Both the position numbers and the translations under genes were made by a program. Positions 1 through 7,681 of a stretch of 13,196 bases of DNA are shown in pieces. Every line of letters starts with the position of its first letter. The stretch's first letter is position 1. Under the pieces are notes generated by a model. It was not told the DNA's origin. It worked only from the letters and a program-made list of their open reading frames with translations, and made no database searches. This DNA is from an uncultured Coriobacteriaceae bacterium (GTDB lineage Bacteria > Actinomycetota > Coriobacteriia > Coriobacteriales > QAMH01), in the NCBI GenBank assembly GCA_902783175.1, contig CACZQA010000210.1, forward strand, positions 1 through 13,196, given 5' to 3'.

Positions 1-932
1 GCGTCCAGGGCGAAGCCGTAGGATGCGGTGAGCTCCTTCACGTAGTACGTGCCCAAGGCGAGGTACTCGGATTCTGCGTAGCCCGCATCGTCAGTGGTTA
101 TCGTCGCGACCTGATTGGCGCACGCCTGGTCGGAGTAGATGCCGTAGACCGCCTCGGAAAGCGAGTAGGCGCCGTTGCTTGCAGAAATGCCCGTATTTGC
201 GCTGCTCTTTTGGACGGAGACCTTTCCCTGCGGGACATAGCCGACGATATCCTGGTTGCCGTTTCCGGTCCTGAGCGTGAAGCACGAGTCGACAAAGCTC
301 GCAGGCGGTGCCGGCAGCTCGTTTCCGACGTCGGCGAGCACGCGCCGCGTCGCATTGGGGTTGAGCGAGCGGCCGTCGTCTGCCGAGTAGCCGATGACGT
401 TGTAGCTGGCCCACTCTCTGAACTCGTCGCTCGTGCCCTGCAGCGCGAGGCTGCCCGTGCAAGAATAGATGTCGGAGACGATGATGTGGGTGAGCGCGGC
501 GTAGCGCTCGTCGTTCATGGGGGTCCCGTCAAACCAGGTGGCGGGGAAGTAGCGCTTGGACTCGTCGAAGCCCGGGCCGCCGAAGCCGTAGTAGATGCCC
601 GCGGCCATCTGCTCGACGCTCGCCTGCGTGACGCCGGACGGCACCGTGCGCAGCGGGCTTTTCTCGTACGTGCCCGAAGGCGGAGTCTGCATCTGGGGCT
701 GGGCGCAATACGCCATGGCCCCGTCGACGTCCATCCAGTGGGTCTCGTAGCCCGCGTAGTAGATCGAGCCTCCCACGTTGAGGTGGATCGGGTCGGAAGC
801 GGCGTCCGCACGTTTGGCGGGCGCTGCTCCCGAGAGCATCGGCACGCACATCAAGACTACGAGTGCGAGGGTCAAGGTTACGTTGAATGCGTTTAGCGGG
901 GCCTTTCTCAGGCGTCCTGGCTGTCCTCTCAT
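1..932 (-). CDS. Secreted surface adhesin/pilin-like protein with SpaA-type domain (partial, N-terminal part)
   Basis: The reading frame starts at ATG 932 and stays open to the left edge (310 complete codons, no stop), so the C-terminus is missing. Residues 1-45 look like a signal peptide: basic start (RGQPGRLRK), hydrophobic core around 19-35, then an Ala-rich cleavage region. Residues 46-230 form a globular domain with an AYCAQP motif (Cys76), TPPSGTY, IYYGFGGPGFD and YAALTHIIVSDIYS. This resembles the N-terminal domains of Gram-positive adhesins that can carry a Cys-Gln thioester, but I cannot confirm the bond. From about residue 235 a SpaA/Cna-B-like prealbumin fold begins: KVSVQKSS supplies a candidate isopeptide lysine, and YSLSEAVYGIYSD, TTDDAGYAES and GTYYVKE (candidate catalytic Glu300) are the usual strands. 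Further SpaA repeats and an LPXTG sorting signal would be expected beyond the edge. It diverges from ruvC and looks functionally unrelated to it. The family call is firm; the ligand is unknown. Confidence 0.85.
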   Translation of the reverse strand, partial: MRGQPGRLRKAPLNAFNVTLTLALVVLMCVPMLSGAAPAKRADAASDPIHLNVGGSIYYAGYETHWMDVDGAMAYCAQPQMQTPPSGTYEKSPLRTVPSGVTQASVEQMAAGIYYGFGGPGFDESKRYFPATWFDGTPMNDERYAALTHIIVSDIYSCTGSLALQGTSDEFREWASYNVIGYSADDGRSLNPNATRRVLADVGNELPAPPASFVDSCFTLRTGNGNQDIVGYVPQGKVSVQKSSANTGISASNGAYSLSEAVYGIYSDQACANQVATITTDDAGYAESEYLALGTYYVKELTASYGFALD

Positions 933-1155
933 GGTTACCTACTTTCCCAGTGCCCAAGTCGGGCAGGTCGAATGATCGATGCGCCTTTTGCGCACGGCCA
1001 AACCATCAATCCGAACCACCTGCCAAAACCACCCCCTAAAATCTGAGCACTTCCCAGAGGCGACCACGACCTATCTCCGAGCAATATCGGAGGCGGATAC
1101 GATGTGCGCAGGTCAGCAGCGGAGTTTTCGTTCAGTTGCCCCCGAATCACGCGCC

Positions 1156-1184
1156 TTGCGCTCGAGCAGTCGAACCTCTATGCT
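1156..1184 (+). promoter_or_regulatory. Predicted sigma70-type promoter of ruvCAB
   Basis: TTGCGC at 1156-1161 and TATGCT at 1179-1184 are separated by exactly 17 nt. Both hexamers are four-of-six matches to the consensus. Transcription would start near 1191, about 28 nt before the chosen ruvC start. The spacing to the SOS box immediately downstream supports a functional promoter. It is predicted from sequence alone. Confidence 0.5.
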
Positions 1185-1189
1185 GTGTG

Positions 1190-1203
1190 CGAACATTTGT
1201 TTG
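1190..1203 (+). promoter_or_regulatory. Candidate LexA (SOS) box upstream of ruvC
   Basis: The sequence CGAACATTTGTTTG is an imperfect palindrome of the form CGAAC-N4-GTTTG. It matches the Gram-positive/actinobacterial LexA operator CGAAC-N4-GTTCG at nine of ten defined positions. It lies 5 nt downstream of the predicted -10 hexamer and over the expected transcription start, where a bound repressor would block initiation. ruv genes are SOS-induced in many bacteria, so the context fits. Whether this organism has LexA is not visible here. Confidence 0.6.
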
Positions 1204-1208
1204 GTTGT

Positions 1209-1213
1209 AGGAG
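1209..1213 (+). promoter_or_regulatory. Ribosome binding site deciding the ruvC start
   Basis: AGGAG lies 5 nt upstream of GTG 1219. The alternative in-frame ATG at 1237 has no comparable purine stretch before it, so this site favours the GTG start. Confidence 0.6.
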
Positions 1214-1218
1214 TCGTC

Positions 1219-1842
1219 GTGGTTTCATCGGTCATCATGGGAATAGACCCCGGTCTTGCGAACACGGGGTGGGGCGTCATCAAGTGCACGGGCGCACGCG
1301 TCGAGCCGCTTGCCTACGGGTGCATCTCCACGACGAACCGCTACGACTTGCCCACGCGGCTCGCGATCATCCACGACAACCTGTGCGAGATTATCGACAG
1401 GTACATGCCCGGGTCGCTGAGCGTCGAGGGCATTTACTTCGGCGAGAATGCCAAGTCGGCTATCCCCACGGCGCAGGCACGCGGGGCGGCGCTCGTTGCC
1501 TGCGCCTACAAGGGGCTCGAGTACGGCGAATACACCCCCATGCAGATAAAGCAGGCAGTCGTCGGGACGGGCGCGGCAGACAAAGAGCAGGTCCAGTACA
1601 TGGTCAAGGCCATCCTCAAGCTGGACCACGAGCCCAAGCCCGACCATGCTGCCGACGCGCTCGCGGCGGCAATCACGCATGCGCGCCTGCGCACGGCCCG
1701 CGAGATAGAAAAGCAGAGCGCCGCGCGCCTGTCGGGGCGCATGGACGACAAGGCGTCTGCTGCAGAGGCAAAGAGCAAGTTCGAGGCGCGCGTCCAGGCA
1801 GCCCTGGACAAGGAGCGCAGCATGAAGAAGAGGAGGGCATGA
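1219..1842 (+). CDS. ruvC: Crossover junction endodeoxyribonuclease RuvC (Holliday junction resolvase)
   Basis: RuvC is the dimeric nuclease that cuts Holliday junctions at the end of recombination, working with RuvAB. With the GTG start the protein has 207 residues. The hallmark GIDPGLANTGWG gives catalytic Asp10. SVEGIYFGENAKSA supplies the second acidic residue (Glu), followed by PTAQARGAAL. The C-terminal active-site motif reads DHAADALAAAITHA. Here the position of the E. coli third carboxylate (D138) is His, as in Thermus thermophilus RuvC (His143/Asp146), and the last Asp is kept. RuvC is usually about 160-180 residues. The extra length is a charged Lys/Arg/Glu/Ala-rich tail after THARLRTAREIEK, ending in KKRRA. 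The start was chosen on the AGGAG at 1209-1213; ATG 1237 remains possible and would remove six residues. The gene heads a ruvCAB operon: ruvA begins one nucleotide after the ruvC stop, and the ruvA ribosome binding site (GAGGAGGG) lies inside the ruvC 3' end. Confidence 0.95.
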   Translation: MVSSVIMGIDPGLANTGWGVIKCTGARVEPLAYGCISTTNRYDLPTRLAIIHDNLCEIIDRYMPGSLSVEGIYFGENAKSAIPTAQARGAALVACAYKGLEYGEYTPMQIKQAVVGTGAADKEQVQYMVKAILKLDHEPKPDHAADALAAAITHARLRTAREIEKQSAARLSGRMDDKASAAEAKSKFEARVQAALDKERSMKKRRA

Positions 1843-1843
1843 C

Positions 1844-2431
1844 GTGATCGCGTACGTGAAGGGCATCATCGCGCACAAAGACGGTTACGGCGTGATACTG
1901 GAGGCAAACGGGATCGGCTACGAGATGTCGATGTCCTCGAAGGCGCTCGGCACGCTGCCTGCAGTCGGCAACACGGCGCAGGTGTGGACCTACCTGCACG
2001 TCAAAGACGACGGCATGTCGCTGTTCGGCTTCTGCGATGCGGCAGAGAAGGAGATGTTCGTCAAGCTCATCGGGGTGAGCGGCATCGGCCCCAAGATGGC
2101 CATCTCGGCGCTTTCGACCTTCAATCCCAAAGAGCTCGCCTCGGCGATTGCGGCAGGCGACGTCACGAGGATCTCCTCGGTGCCGGGCGTCGGCAAGAAG
2201 ACCGCGCAGCGCGTCGTGCTGGAGCTGCAGGGCATACTCAAGTCGGAAGCGGACCAGTTCAGCGCCGCCGAAGACTCGGCAAAAAGCGGCGCCATGGCCG
2301 ATGCTTCCGCCGCACTCGAGTCGATGGGCTTCACGTCGCCGGAAATCGCGGCCGCGCTCAAGGGGTGCACGTCCGAGGACGTCTCCGCCATCATGCGCTA
2401 TGCGCTTAAGCAGTTGGGAGGTAGGGCATGA
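1844..2431 (+). CDS. ruvA: Holliday junction branch migration complex subunit RuvA
   Basis: RuvA binds the four-way junction as a tetramer and loads RuvB motors on opposite arms. The protein has 195 residues, normal for the family, and starts at GTG 1844 ([14 protein letters not shown], the usual N-terminal OB-fold opening). Two helix-hairpin-helix DNA-binding motifs are visible: [10 protein letters not shown] at residues 77-86 and [14 protein letters not shown] at about 112-125. A flexible Ser/Ala/Glu linker at about 132-150 leads to the C-terminal RuvB-binding domain ([18 protein letters not shown] to the end). Its stop overlaps the ruvB start (ATGA at 2428-2431), implying translational coupling. 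No odd substitutions were seen. Confidence 0.97.
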   Translation: MIAYVKGIIAHKDGYGVILEANGIGYEMSMSSKALGTLPAVGNTAQVWTYLHVKDDGMSLFGFCDAAEKEMFVKLIGVSGIGPKMAISALSTFNPKELASAIAAGDVTRISSVPGVGKKTAQRVVLELQGILKSEADQFSAAEDSAKSGAMADASAALESMGFTSPEIAAALKGCTSEDVSAIMRYALKQLGGRA

Positions 2432-3474
2432 GTGCATGGGAAGCACCCGGCTTCGTCTCCGACGGGGACTTTCACAGCGACGCCCGCCTCGTGGATGCGG
2501 ACGCGGCGCCCGAAGACGCCGTGGGCGAGGTGAGCCTGCGCCCTGCCACGCTTGACGAGTACCTGGGGCAACGGCGTATCAAGGACAACCTCTCCGTGCT
2601 CATCCAGGCGGCCAAGCTTCGCGGCGAGCCGCTTGACCACCTGCTGTTCTCGGGTCCTCCGGGCTTGGGCAAGACGACGCTTGCCACGGTCGTTGCCAAC
2701 GAGATGGGCGTCAACATCAAGACAACGTCGGGCCCTGCAATCGAGCGCCCCGGCGACCTCGCGGCGATTCTCACGAACCTCGAAGAGGGCGACGTGCTGT
2801 TCATCGACGAGATCCACCGCCTCAACCGTGCCGTCGAGGAGGTTCTGTACCCGGCGATGGAGGACTATGCGCTCGACATCGTCATCGGGCAGGGTCCTGC
2901 GGCGCGCTCCATCCGCCTCGAGATTCCGCGGTTCACGCTCGTCGCGGCAACGACGCGCACGGGCCTTCTGACCGGTCCGCTGCGCGACCGCTTCGGCGCG
3001 GCGTTCCATCTCGAGTACTACACGGTCGAGGAGCTGCGCGACATCGTCGTGAGGTCGGCGACGCTTCTGGGCGTCGAGGTCGACGAGCAGGGCGCGATAG
3101 AGATCGCCCGCCGTTCGCGTGCGACGCCGCGCCTCGCCAACAGGCTTCTCAAACGCGTGCGCGACTTTGCCCAGGTGCGCTACGACGGCATCATCACGGC
3201 CGAGGTCGCCCGTGCGGCGCTGGCGTTTTTCGAGGTGGACGAGCTGGGGCTCGACCCCATGGACAACCGTATCCTCGACATGCTCGTGAACACGTTTGGG
3301 GGCAGGCCGGTGGGCCTTTCCACGCTCGCGAGCGCGCTGGGAGAGGAGACGGATTCCATCGAGGACGTCTACGAGCCGTTCCTGCTCAAGCAGGGCCTGA
3401 TACTTCGCACCCCGAAGGGAAGACAGGCCACGGAGCGGGCCTATCGACATTTAGGGTGCAATTATCCTGGCTAG
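2428..3474 (+). CDS. ruvB: Holliday junction branch migration ATPase RuvB
   Basis: RuvB is the AAA+ hexameric motor that pumps DNA through the RuvA-bound junction. The protein has 348 residues, typical of the family. Visible landmarks: N-terminal [19 protein letters not shown]; Walker [10 protein letters not shown] (residues 76-84); Walker B FIDEIHRL (Asp127, Glu128); sensor-type AATTRTGLL (173-181); and GPLRDRFG with arginine-finger candidate Arg186. The winged-helix C-terminal domain includes [30 protein letters not shown] and [17 protein letters not shown]. The start ATG overlaps the ruvA stop, so it is the third gene of the ruvCAB unit. No terminator is obvious in the 49 nt before metK, so read-through into metK is possible. 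Confidence 0.98.
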   Translation: MSAWEAPGFVSDGDFHSDARLVDADAAPEDAVGEVSLRPATLDEYLGQRRIKDNLSVLIQAAKLRGEPLDHLLFSGPPGLGKTTLATVVANEMGVNIKTTSGPAIERPGDLAAILTNLEEGDVLFIDEIHRLNRAVEEVLYPAMEDYALDIVIGQGPAARSIRLEIPRFTLVAATTRTGLLTGPLRDRFGAAFHLEYYTVEELRDIVVRSATLLGVEVDEQGAIEIARRSRATPRLANRLLKRVRDFAQVRYDGIITAEVARAALAFFEVDELGLDPMDNRILDMLVNTFGGRPVGLSTLASALGEETDSIEDVYEPFLLKQGLILRTPKGRQATERAYRHLGCNYPG

Positions 3475-3513
3475 AGTGTTAAGGTAGTCCCCATCTGTTC
3501 AAGCTATACCAGC

Positions 3514-3518
3514 AGGAG
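3514..3518 (+). promoter_or_regulatory. Ribosome binding site deciding the metK start
   Basis: AGGAG is placed 5 nt before ATG 3524. The in-frame GTG at 3518 overlaps this site, so ATG 3524 is preferred. The 49-nt region from the ruvB stop to metK has no recognisable SAM riboswitch. A possible -10 (TATACC, 3505-3510) lacks a good -35. Confidence 0.6.
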
Positions 3519-3523
3519 TGCAC

Positions 3524-4768
3524 ATGAGCAAGAACTCATATCTCTTTACTTCTGAATCTGTGACGGAAGGCCATCCGGACAAGATCTGCGACCAGATTTC
3601 AGATGCGATTCTCGATGCAATCCTCGAGAAGGAAACCGAGCTTGCCGCGAAGGGCTACATCGCCCCGAATGGCGTTGCCGCCGACCCGAAGAACGCGCGC
3701 GTCGCATGCGAGACCGTCGTTACCACGGGTCTCGTCATGGTCACGGGCGAGATTCGCACCCAGGCGTACATCGACGTGGACAAGGTCGTCCGCGACACGA
3801 TCCGCAACATCGGCTACACGCGCGCAAAGTTCGGCTTCGATGCCGACACCTGCGGCGTCATCAACGCCATCCACGAGCAGAGCCCCGACATCGCGCAGGG
3901 CGTCGACGCGAGCTCCAACTACAAGGACTCTGCGGATAAGGACCCGCTGGACGAGATCGGCGCCGGCGACCAGGGCATGATGTTCGGCTACGCCTGCAAC
4001 GAGACCTCCCAGCTCATGCCGATGCCCATCTACCTCGCGCATCGCCTTGCCGAGCGCCTGACGGAGGTCCGCAAGAACGGCACGCTCGAGTACCTGCGCC
4101 CCGACGGTAAGACCCAGGTCTCCGTCCGCTACGTCGATGGCAAGCCGACCGGCGTCGAGAAGGTGCTCATCTCCACGCAGCATTCCGATAAGGTCGAGCA
4201 GGCCCAGATCCGCGAGGACCTGATCGAGAACGTCATCAAGCCGGTCTTCGAGAAGGAAGGCGTCAAGTGGGAGGGCTGCGAGATCTACGTCAACCCGACC
4301 GGGCGCTTCGTCGTCGGCGGCCCCATGGGCGACGCTGGCCTCACCGGCCGCAAGATCATCGTCGACACCTACGGCGGCATGGGCCGTCACGGCGGCGGCG
4401 CGTTCTCTGGCAAGGACCCGACAAAGGTCGACCGTTCCGGCGCCTATGCAGCCCGCTGGGTTGCCAAGAACGTCGTCGCCGCGGGTCTCGCCGACCGCTG
4501 CGAGATCCAGATCGCCTACGCTATCGGCGTCGCCAAGCCGCTCAGCCTCCTCGTCGAGACCTTCGGCACGGCGCATGTCGATGAGGACAAGATCGAAAAG
4601 GCCGTCTCCGAGGTCTTCGACCTGCGTCCGGGCGCTATCCTGCGCGACCTCGACCTGCAGCGTCCGATCTACTCCAAGACCGCTGCATACGGCCACTTCG
4701 GCCGCGAGGGCTTCCCCTGGGAGCAGACCAACCGCGTCGACGAGCTCAAGGCCGCCTGCGGCCTGTAG
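3524..4768 (+). CDS. metK: S-adenosylmethionine synthetase
   Basis: MetK condenses methionine and ATP into S-adenosylmethionine, the cell's main methyl donor, in the cytoplasm. The protein has 414 residues from ATG 3524, slightly longer than the common 385-400. Landmarks: N-terminal [20 protein letters not shown] with the ATP/Mg-binding GHPDK (residues 16-20); the hexapeptide GAGDQG (146-151); and the glycine-rich phosphate loop [16 protein letters not shown] (290-305). The C-terminal [18 protein letters not shown] is also typical. Codon choice (mainly C-ending, with some CGT) looks like that of a strongly expressed gene. It ends in a strong hairpin terminator at 4795-4827. It sits between ruvB and priA, with no other methionine-cycle gene in the window. 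Confidence 0.98.
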   Translation: MSKNSYLFTSESVTEGHPDKICDQISDAILDAILEKETELAAKGYIAPNGVAADPKNARVACETVVTTGLVMVTGEIRTQAYIDVDKVVRDTIRNIGYTRAKFGFDADTCGVINAIHEQSPDIAQGVDASSNYKDSADKDPLDEIGAGDQGMMFGYACNETSQLMPMPIYLAHRLAERLTEVRKNGTLEYLRPDGKTQVSVRYVDGKPTGVEKVLISTQHSDKVEQAQIREDLIENVIKPVFEKEGVKWEGCEIYVNPTGRFVVGGPMGDAGLTGRKIIVDTYGGMGRHGGGAFSGKDPTKVDRSGAYAARWVAKNVVAAGLADRCEIQIAYAIGVAKPLSLLVETFGTAHVDEDKIEKAVSEVFDLRPGAILRDLDLQRPIYSKTAAYGHFGREGFPWEQTNRVDELKAACGL

Positions 4769-4794
4769 TCGCATTCGACAACGCAGATGAAGCG

Positions 4795-4827
4795 AGCGGG
4801 ACGCGTACTGCGCGTCCCGCTTTGTAT
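4795..4827 (+). terminator. Intrinsic terminator after metK
   Basis: A perfect 11-bp stem, AGCGGGACGCG (4795-4805) with CGCGTCCCGCT (4811-4821), encloses a TACTG loop and is followed by a T-rich run (TTTGTAT). It ends the metK transcript. It leaves only 24 nt between the stem and the priA ATG. Confidence 0.85.
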
Positions 4828-4845
4828 CTAGAACGGATAAGCCGC

Positions 4846-7146
4846 ATGTACCTGGCGTCAGTCATAGTCGATGTATCCGCGCGTGCGCTCGACCGCGCCT
4901 TCTTCTACCGCGTGCCGCACGAGCTTTCCTCGGTGCAGGTCGGCTGCGCGGTGAGCGTCGACTTTGGCAACCGTCCCGTCGTCGCCTACGTCGTCGGCCT
5001 CCAAGAGCTCTCAGAAGACGACATCATCGCCGACGGAGGTGACCCGGCAAAGATCAAGCCCCTCGCAGGCGTGCTCTCGACCCCGTATTTCGACGCGTCC
5101 GCCGTCGAGCTCATCAGGTGGATTTCGCGTGAGTACCTCTGCCCGCTCACCAGCGCGCTGCACCTGTTCACGCCCCCCGGAGGCGCCCCCAAGATCAAGC
5201 GCGTCGATGGGGAATGGAAGCTCGTGCATCCGGGAGTCGGGCCCGTCGATGACCGCTGGGTGTTCCCGACCGCTGCCGCCGCGCAGTTCGTTCCCGCGAA
5301 GACAGCCGCCAAGCAGCGTGCGGTACTGGATGCCCTGGCAGAAGGCGGCATGCGCGTCGCCGAGCTCACCGTCGAGCTCGGGTCCGTCAACGCGACGCTT
5401 AAGGCGCTCGAGAAGCGCGGCGTCGTGCGCCTGGAAAGCAGAAGGCGCATCCGCTTTGCCATGGAGCAGTCCAGGCGCCCAGACGTCGAGCTCGACCAGC
5501 TCACCGAGGGGCAGGCAGGCGCACTCGAAGCCGTGGACGCGGCGGTTGCGGGGCGCGATGCGGCGCACGGCAACGTCGTCGTCATGGACGGCATCACCGG
5601 CTCGGGAAAGACCGAAGTGTACCTGCGGGCGATCTCTTATGCGCTCGAACGCGGCAAGGGCGCCATCGTGCTCGTCCCCGAGATTTCGCTGACGCCGCAG
5701 ACGGTCGGGCGCTTCCGCGCGCGTTTCGGCGACGATGTCGCCGTGCTGCATTCGCGCCTGTCGGTGGGGGAGCGCTTCGACCAGTGGGACCTCGTGCGCC
5801 AAGGCGAGGCGCACGTGGTGGTCGGCACGCGCAGCGCGTTGTTTGCCCCAATCGCCAATCTGGGCCTCGTCATCATCGACGAGGAACACGAGGGCTCCTA
5901 CAAGCAGGATTCCGCGCCACGCTACAGCGCACGCGACGTCGCACTCAAGATGTGCGAGATCAGAAAGGCCGCGCTCGTGCTCGGCTCGGCGACGCCCAGC
6001 ATCGACACGCTTGCGAGCTGCGAGGGAGGGGCCAATCCGTTTCGCAGCTGGCGCCATGTCGTGTTGCCCGAGCGGCCCAACCGCAGACCCCTGCCGCCGG
6101 TCGACGTGGTGGACATGGGCAGGGAGTTCTCGAACGGCTCGCGCTCGATGTTCTCGAAGACGCTCGTCGATGCGCTCATGGGCGTCCACGAACGCGGCGA
6201 GAAGGCGGTGCTGCTGCTGAACAAGCGCGGCTTTGCCTCGTTCGTGCTGTGCCGCGAGTGCGGCTTCGTGCCCACCTGCCCCGATTGCGCCGTCTCGCTG
6301 ACCTACCACGAGCGGGACAACTGCCTTGCCTGCCATCACTGCGACCACGTGGAGCCGGTGCCGCCGCGCTGCCCACGTTGCGGTAGCCCGTACCTGCGCA
6401 AGTTCGGCACGGGCACGGAGCGCGTGGAGGCCGAGCTCAGGCAGATCGTGCCCGACGACATGCCCATCGTGCGCATGGACGCCGACTCGACCAAGGGCAA
6501 GGGCGCCCATGAGCGCCTGCTCGAGCAGTTCAGGGAGTCCGAGGGCGGCATCCTGCTCGGCACGCAGATGATCGCAAAGGGCCTGGACTTTCCCGACGTC
6601 ACGCTCGTCGGCGTCATCAACGCCGACACGACCTTGAAGCTGCCCGATTTTCGCGCCGGCGAGCGTACCTACCAGCTGCTCGAGCAGGTGAGCGGCAGGG
6701 CGGGGCGCGGCGACAAACCCGGGCACGTGGTCGTCCAGACCTATTGGCCCGAGCATCCGGCCATCCGGGCCGCCGCCGCGCACGACCGAGGGCTGTTCCT
6801 CGAAGAGGAGCTGCCCCTCAGGCAGGAGCTGCTGTACCCGCCGTACGCGCGGCTTGCCAACGTATTGGTCTGGGGCAAGCGGGAACAGCCCGTGCGCAAG
6901 GTGGCTACCGAGCTTGCGCTTGCCATCGGCTCTGCGCTTATCAGCGCCGGGTACGAGTGGACGCTGCTCGGGCCGAGCCCGTGCCTGCTCGGCAAGCTGA
7001 GAGGCTACTTCCGCTGGCACATCCTCATCAAGGCGCCGGTCAACGCGGACATCTCGAGCATCCTTTCGCCTCTGCTGGCAAAGCGGAAGAAGTCGGCGGA
7101 AGACGTGCGCGTCGCCGTGGACGTGGACCCGTTCGACCTGTTCTAA
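4846..7146 (+). CDS. priA: Primosomal protein N' (replication restart helicase PriA)
   Basis: PriA is a 3'-5' superfamily 2 helicase that recognises stalled forks and D-loops and reloads the replisome. The protein has 766 residues from ATG 4846. The open frame extends to TTG 4822, but those codons overlap the metK terminator. The N-terminal 3'-OH binding/winged-helix region opens with [21 protein letters not shown]. Helicase motifs: Walker A GITGSGKT (about 249-256); [14 protein letters not shown] (345-348) followed by [31 protein letters not shown]; and QVSGRAGRG. Eight zinc-binding cysteines are present (469/472, 478/481, 496/499, 509/512), plus an extra Cys493. The C-terminal YFRWHILIK is also typical. 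The Shine-Dalgarno is weak (GGAT only) and I see no room for a normal promoter between terminator and start, so expression may depend on read-through. The usual def-fmt partners are absent downstream. Confidence 0.97.
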   Translation: MYLASVIVDVSARALDRAFFYRVPHELSSVQVGCAVSVDFGNRPVVAYVVGLQELSEDDIIADGGDPAKIKPLAGVLSTPYFDASAVELIRWISREYLCPLTSALHLFTPPGGAPKIKRVDGEWKLVHPGVGPVDDRWVFPTAAAAQFVPAKTAAKQRAVLDALAEGGMRVAELTVELGSVNATLKALEKRGVVRLESRRRIRFAMEQSRRPDVELDQLTEGQAGALEAVDAAVAGRDAAHGNVVVMDGITGSGKTEVYLRAISYALERGKGAIVLVPEISLTPQTVGRFRARFGDDVAVLHSRLSVGERFDQWDLVRQGEAHVVVGTRSALFAPIANLGLVIIDEEHEGSYKQDSAPRYSARDVALKMCEIRKAALVLGSATPSIDTLASCEGGANPFRSWRHVVLPERPNRRPLPPVDVVDMGREFSNGSRSMFSKTLVDALMGVHERGEKAVLLLNKRGFASFVLCRECGFVPTCPDCAVSLTYHERDNCLACHHCDHVEPVPPRCPRCGSPYLRKFGTGTERVEAELRQIVPDDMPIVRMDADSTKGKGAHERLLEQFRESEGGILLGTQMIAKGLDFPDVTLVGVINADTTLKLPDFRAGERTYQLLEQVSGRAGRGDKPGHVVVQTYWPEHPAIRAAAAHDRGLFLEEELPLRQELLYPPYARLANVLVWGKREQPVRKVATELALAIGSALISAGYEWTLLGPSPCLLGKLRGYFRWHILIKAPVNADISSILSPLLAKRKKSAEDVRVAVDVDPFDLF

Positions 7147-7163
7147 AAAAGCTCAGCTTGCCA

Positions 7164-7192
7164 TTGCGGACGCGCCGCTGTTGCTGTATTCT
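7164..7192 (+). promoter_or_regulatory. Predicted promoter of rplS
   Basis: TTGCGG (7164-7169) and TATTCT (7187-7192) are separated by 17 nt, in the gap right after the priA stop. A start near 7199 would give a leader of about 72 nt. It is predicted from sequence only. Confidence 0.5.
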
Positions 7193-7204
7193 GTCTGCTT
7201 GTGT

Positions 7205-7240
7205 CGTTTCCTCCGTGGGGATGAGCCCGCACGCGAAACG
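7205..7240 (+). ncRNA. Candidate structured 5' leader of rplS (possible L19 autoregulatory element)
   Basis: An outer 6-bp stem CGTTTC (7205-7210) / GAAACG (7235-7240) encloses an inner stem GTGGGG (7215-7220) / CCC-G-CAC (7226-7232) with one bulged G and an ATGAG loop. A nearby 10-nt palindrome TCTCTAGAGA (7248-7257) precedes the ribosome binding site AAGGGA (7259-7264). L19 leaders are known in other bacterial groups. I cannot match this one to a described family, so the regulatory role is inference. Confidence 0.35.
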
Positions 7241-7270
7241 CATCGCATCTCTAGAGAAAAGGGACTCAAC

Positions 7271-7612
7271 ATGGATTACATCCGCGCAATTGAGCAGCAG
7301 CAGATCAAGGAAGTTCCGCAGTTTGATGCTGGCTCTCACGTCAAGGTTCACTACCGCATCAAAGAGGGCAACCGCGAGCGTATTCAGGTCTTCGAGGGCG
7401 ACGTCATCCGTCGTCAGGGCGCTTCCAGCCGCGAGACCTTCACGGTTCGCAAGATTTCCTTCGGCGTCGGCGTCGAGCGCACCTTCCCGGTGTACTCTCC
7501 CAAGATCGAGAAGATCGAGGTCGTCCGCCACGGTGCTGTCCGTCGTGCAAAGCTCTACTACCTGCGCGACAAGGTCGGCAAGGCTGCTCGCATCCGCGAG
7601 AAGGGCTTCTAG
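7271..7612 (+). CDS. rplS: 50S ribosomal protein L19
   Basis: L19 sits at the interface between the large and small ribosomal subunits. The protein has 113 residues, the normal length, from ATG 7271, with a good ribosome binding site AAGGGA (7259-7264) 6 nt upstream. The open frame continues upstream to 7181, but only residues from [21 protein letters not shown] match L19. Family signatures are [51 protein letters not shown] and [16 protein letters not shown]. Here it lies apart from its common rpsP-rimM-trmD neighbours and has its own predicted promoter, structured leader and downstream hairpin, so it appears to be a single-gene unit. Confidence 0.98.
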   Translation: MDYIRAIEQQQIKEVPQFDAGSHVKVHYRIKEGNRERIQVFEGDVIRRQGASSRETFTVRKISFGVGVERTFPVYSPKIEKIEVVRHGAVRRAKLYYLRDKVGKAARIREKGF

Positions 7613-7643
7613 GCCATCGGCGTCACCAGAAAAGAGCGCGAGG

Positions 7644-7681
7644 AGCTCCGGCGTATCCACACGTCGGAGCTTTACTCTTTT
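7644..7681 (+). terminator. Terminator-like hairpin after rplS, abutting the annotated rnhB ATG
   Basis: An 11-bp stem with one G-U pair, AGCTCCGGCGT (7644-7654) with ACGTCGGAGCT (7661-7671), has a 6-nt loop ATCCAC. It is followed by a T-rich tail, TTTACTCTTTT, that runs to 7681. AAAAGAG (7630-7636) can also pair with the tail CTCTTTT (7675-7681), which suggests a two-directional or alternative form. The tail ends right at ATG 7682 of rnhB. Confidence 0.65.

Larger units (their letters stand above)
933..1218. other. Divergent intergenic region between the surface-protein gene and ruvC
   Basis: This 286-nt gap separates two divergent genes. A reading frame is open in phase with ruvC from ATG 979, but its residues (arginine/serine/threonine-rich) do not resemble any RuvC N-terminus and lie upstream of a good promoter, so I treat it as non-coding. 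It holds a small hairpin at 980-994 (TGCGC/GCGCA, loop CTTTT), a second at 1075-1092 (CTCCGA/TCGGAG, 6-nt loop), and the ruvC promoter and SOS box listed separately. I found no convincing promoter for the minus-strand gene. Its start at 932 is preceded only by a modest GGGAAAG/AGGT purine stretch. Confidence 0.6.

Noticed and set aside
210..896. Plus-strand open frame of 228 codons over the surface-protein gene
   Set aside because: The minus-strand frame has a signal peptide and SpaA domain; this one is Val/Arg/Ala-rich with no features.
979..1218. Upstream extension of ruvC to ATG 979
   Set aside because: The residues are unlike any RuvC start, and the stretch contains a good promoter, an SOS box and a ribosome binding site for GTG 1219.
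3475..3523. SAM riboswitch upstream of metK
   Set aside because: Only 49 nt separate ruvB and metK, too short for a known SAM riboswitch plus expression platform, and no matching stems are visible.
3599..4774. 391-codon minus-strand open frame across metK
   Set aside because: Low-complexity Val/Asp/Leu/Ala shadow of metK, with no family signature.
4822..4845. TTG 4822 as the priA start
   Set aside because: It overlaps the metK terminator stem and tail and adds residues not typical of PriA; ATG 4846 begins the family homology.
5011..7020. 669-codon minus-strand open frame across priA
   Set aside because: It is antisense to a fully supported PriA, Arg/Ala/Gly/His-rich, with no recognisable domain; a product of high GC.
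7181..7270. N-terminal extension of L19 from TTG 7181
   Set aside because: It overlaps the predicted promoter and leader; L19 homology and a good ribosome binding site begin at ATG 7271.
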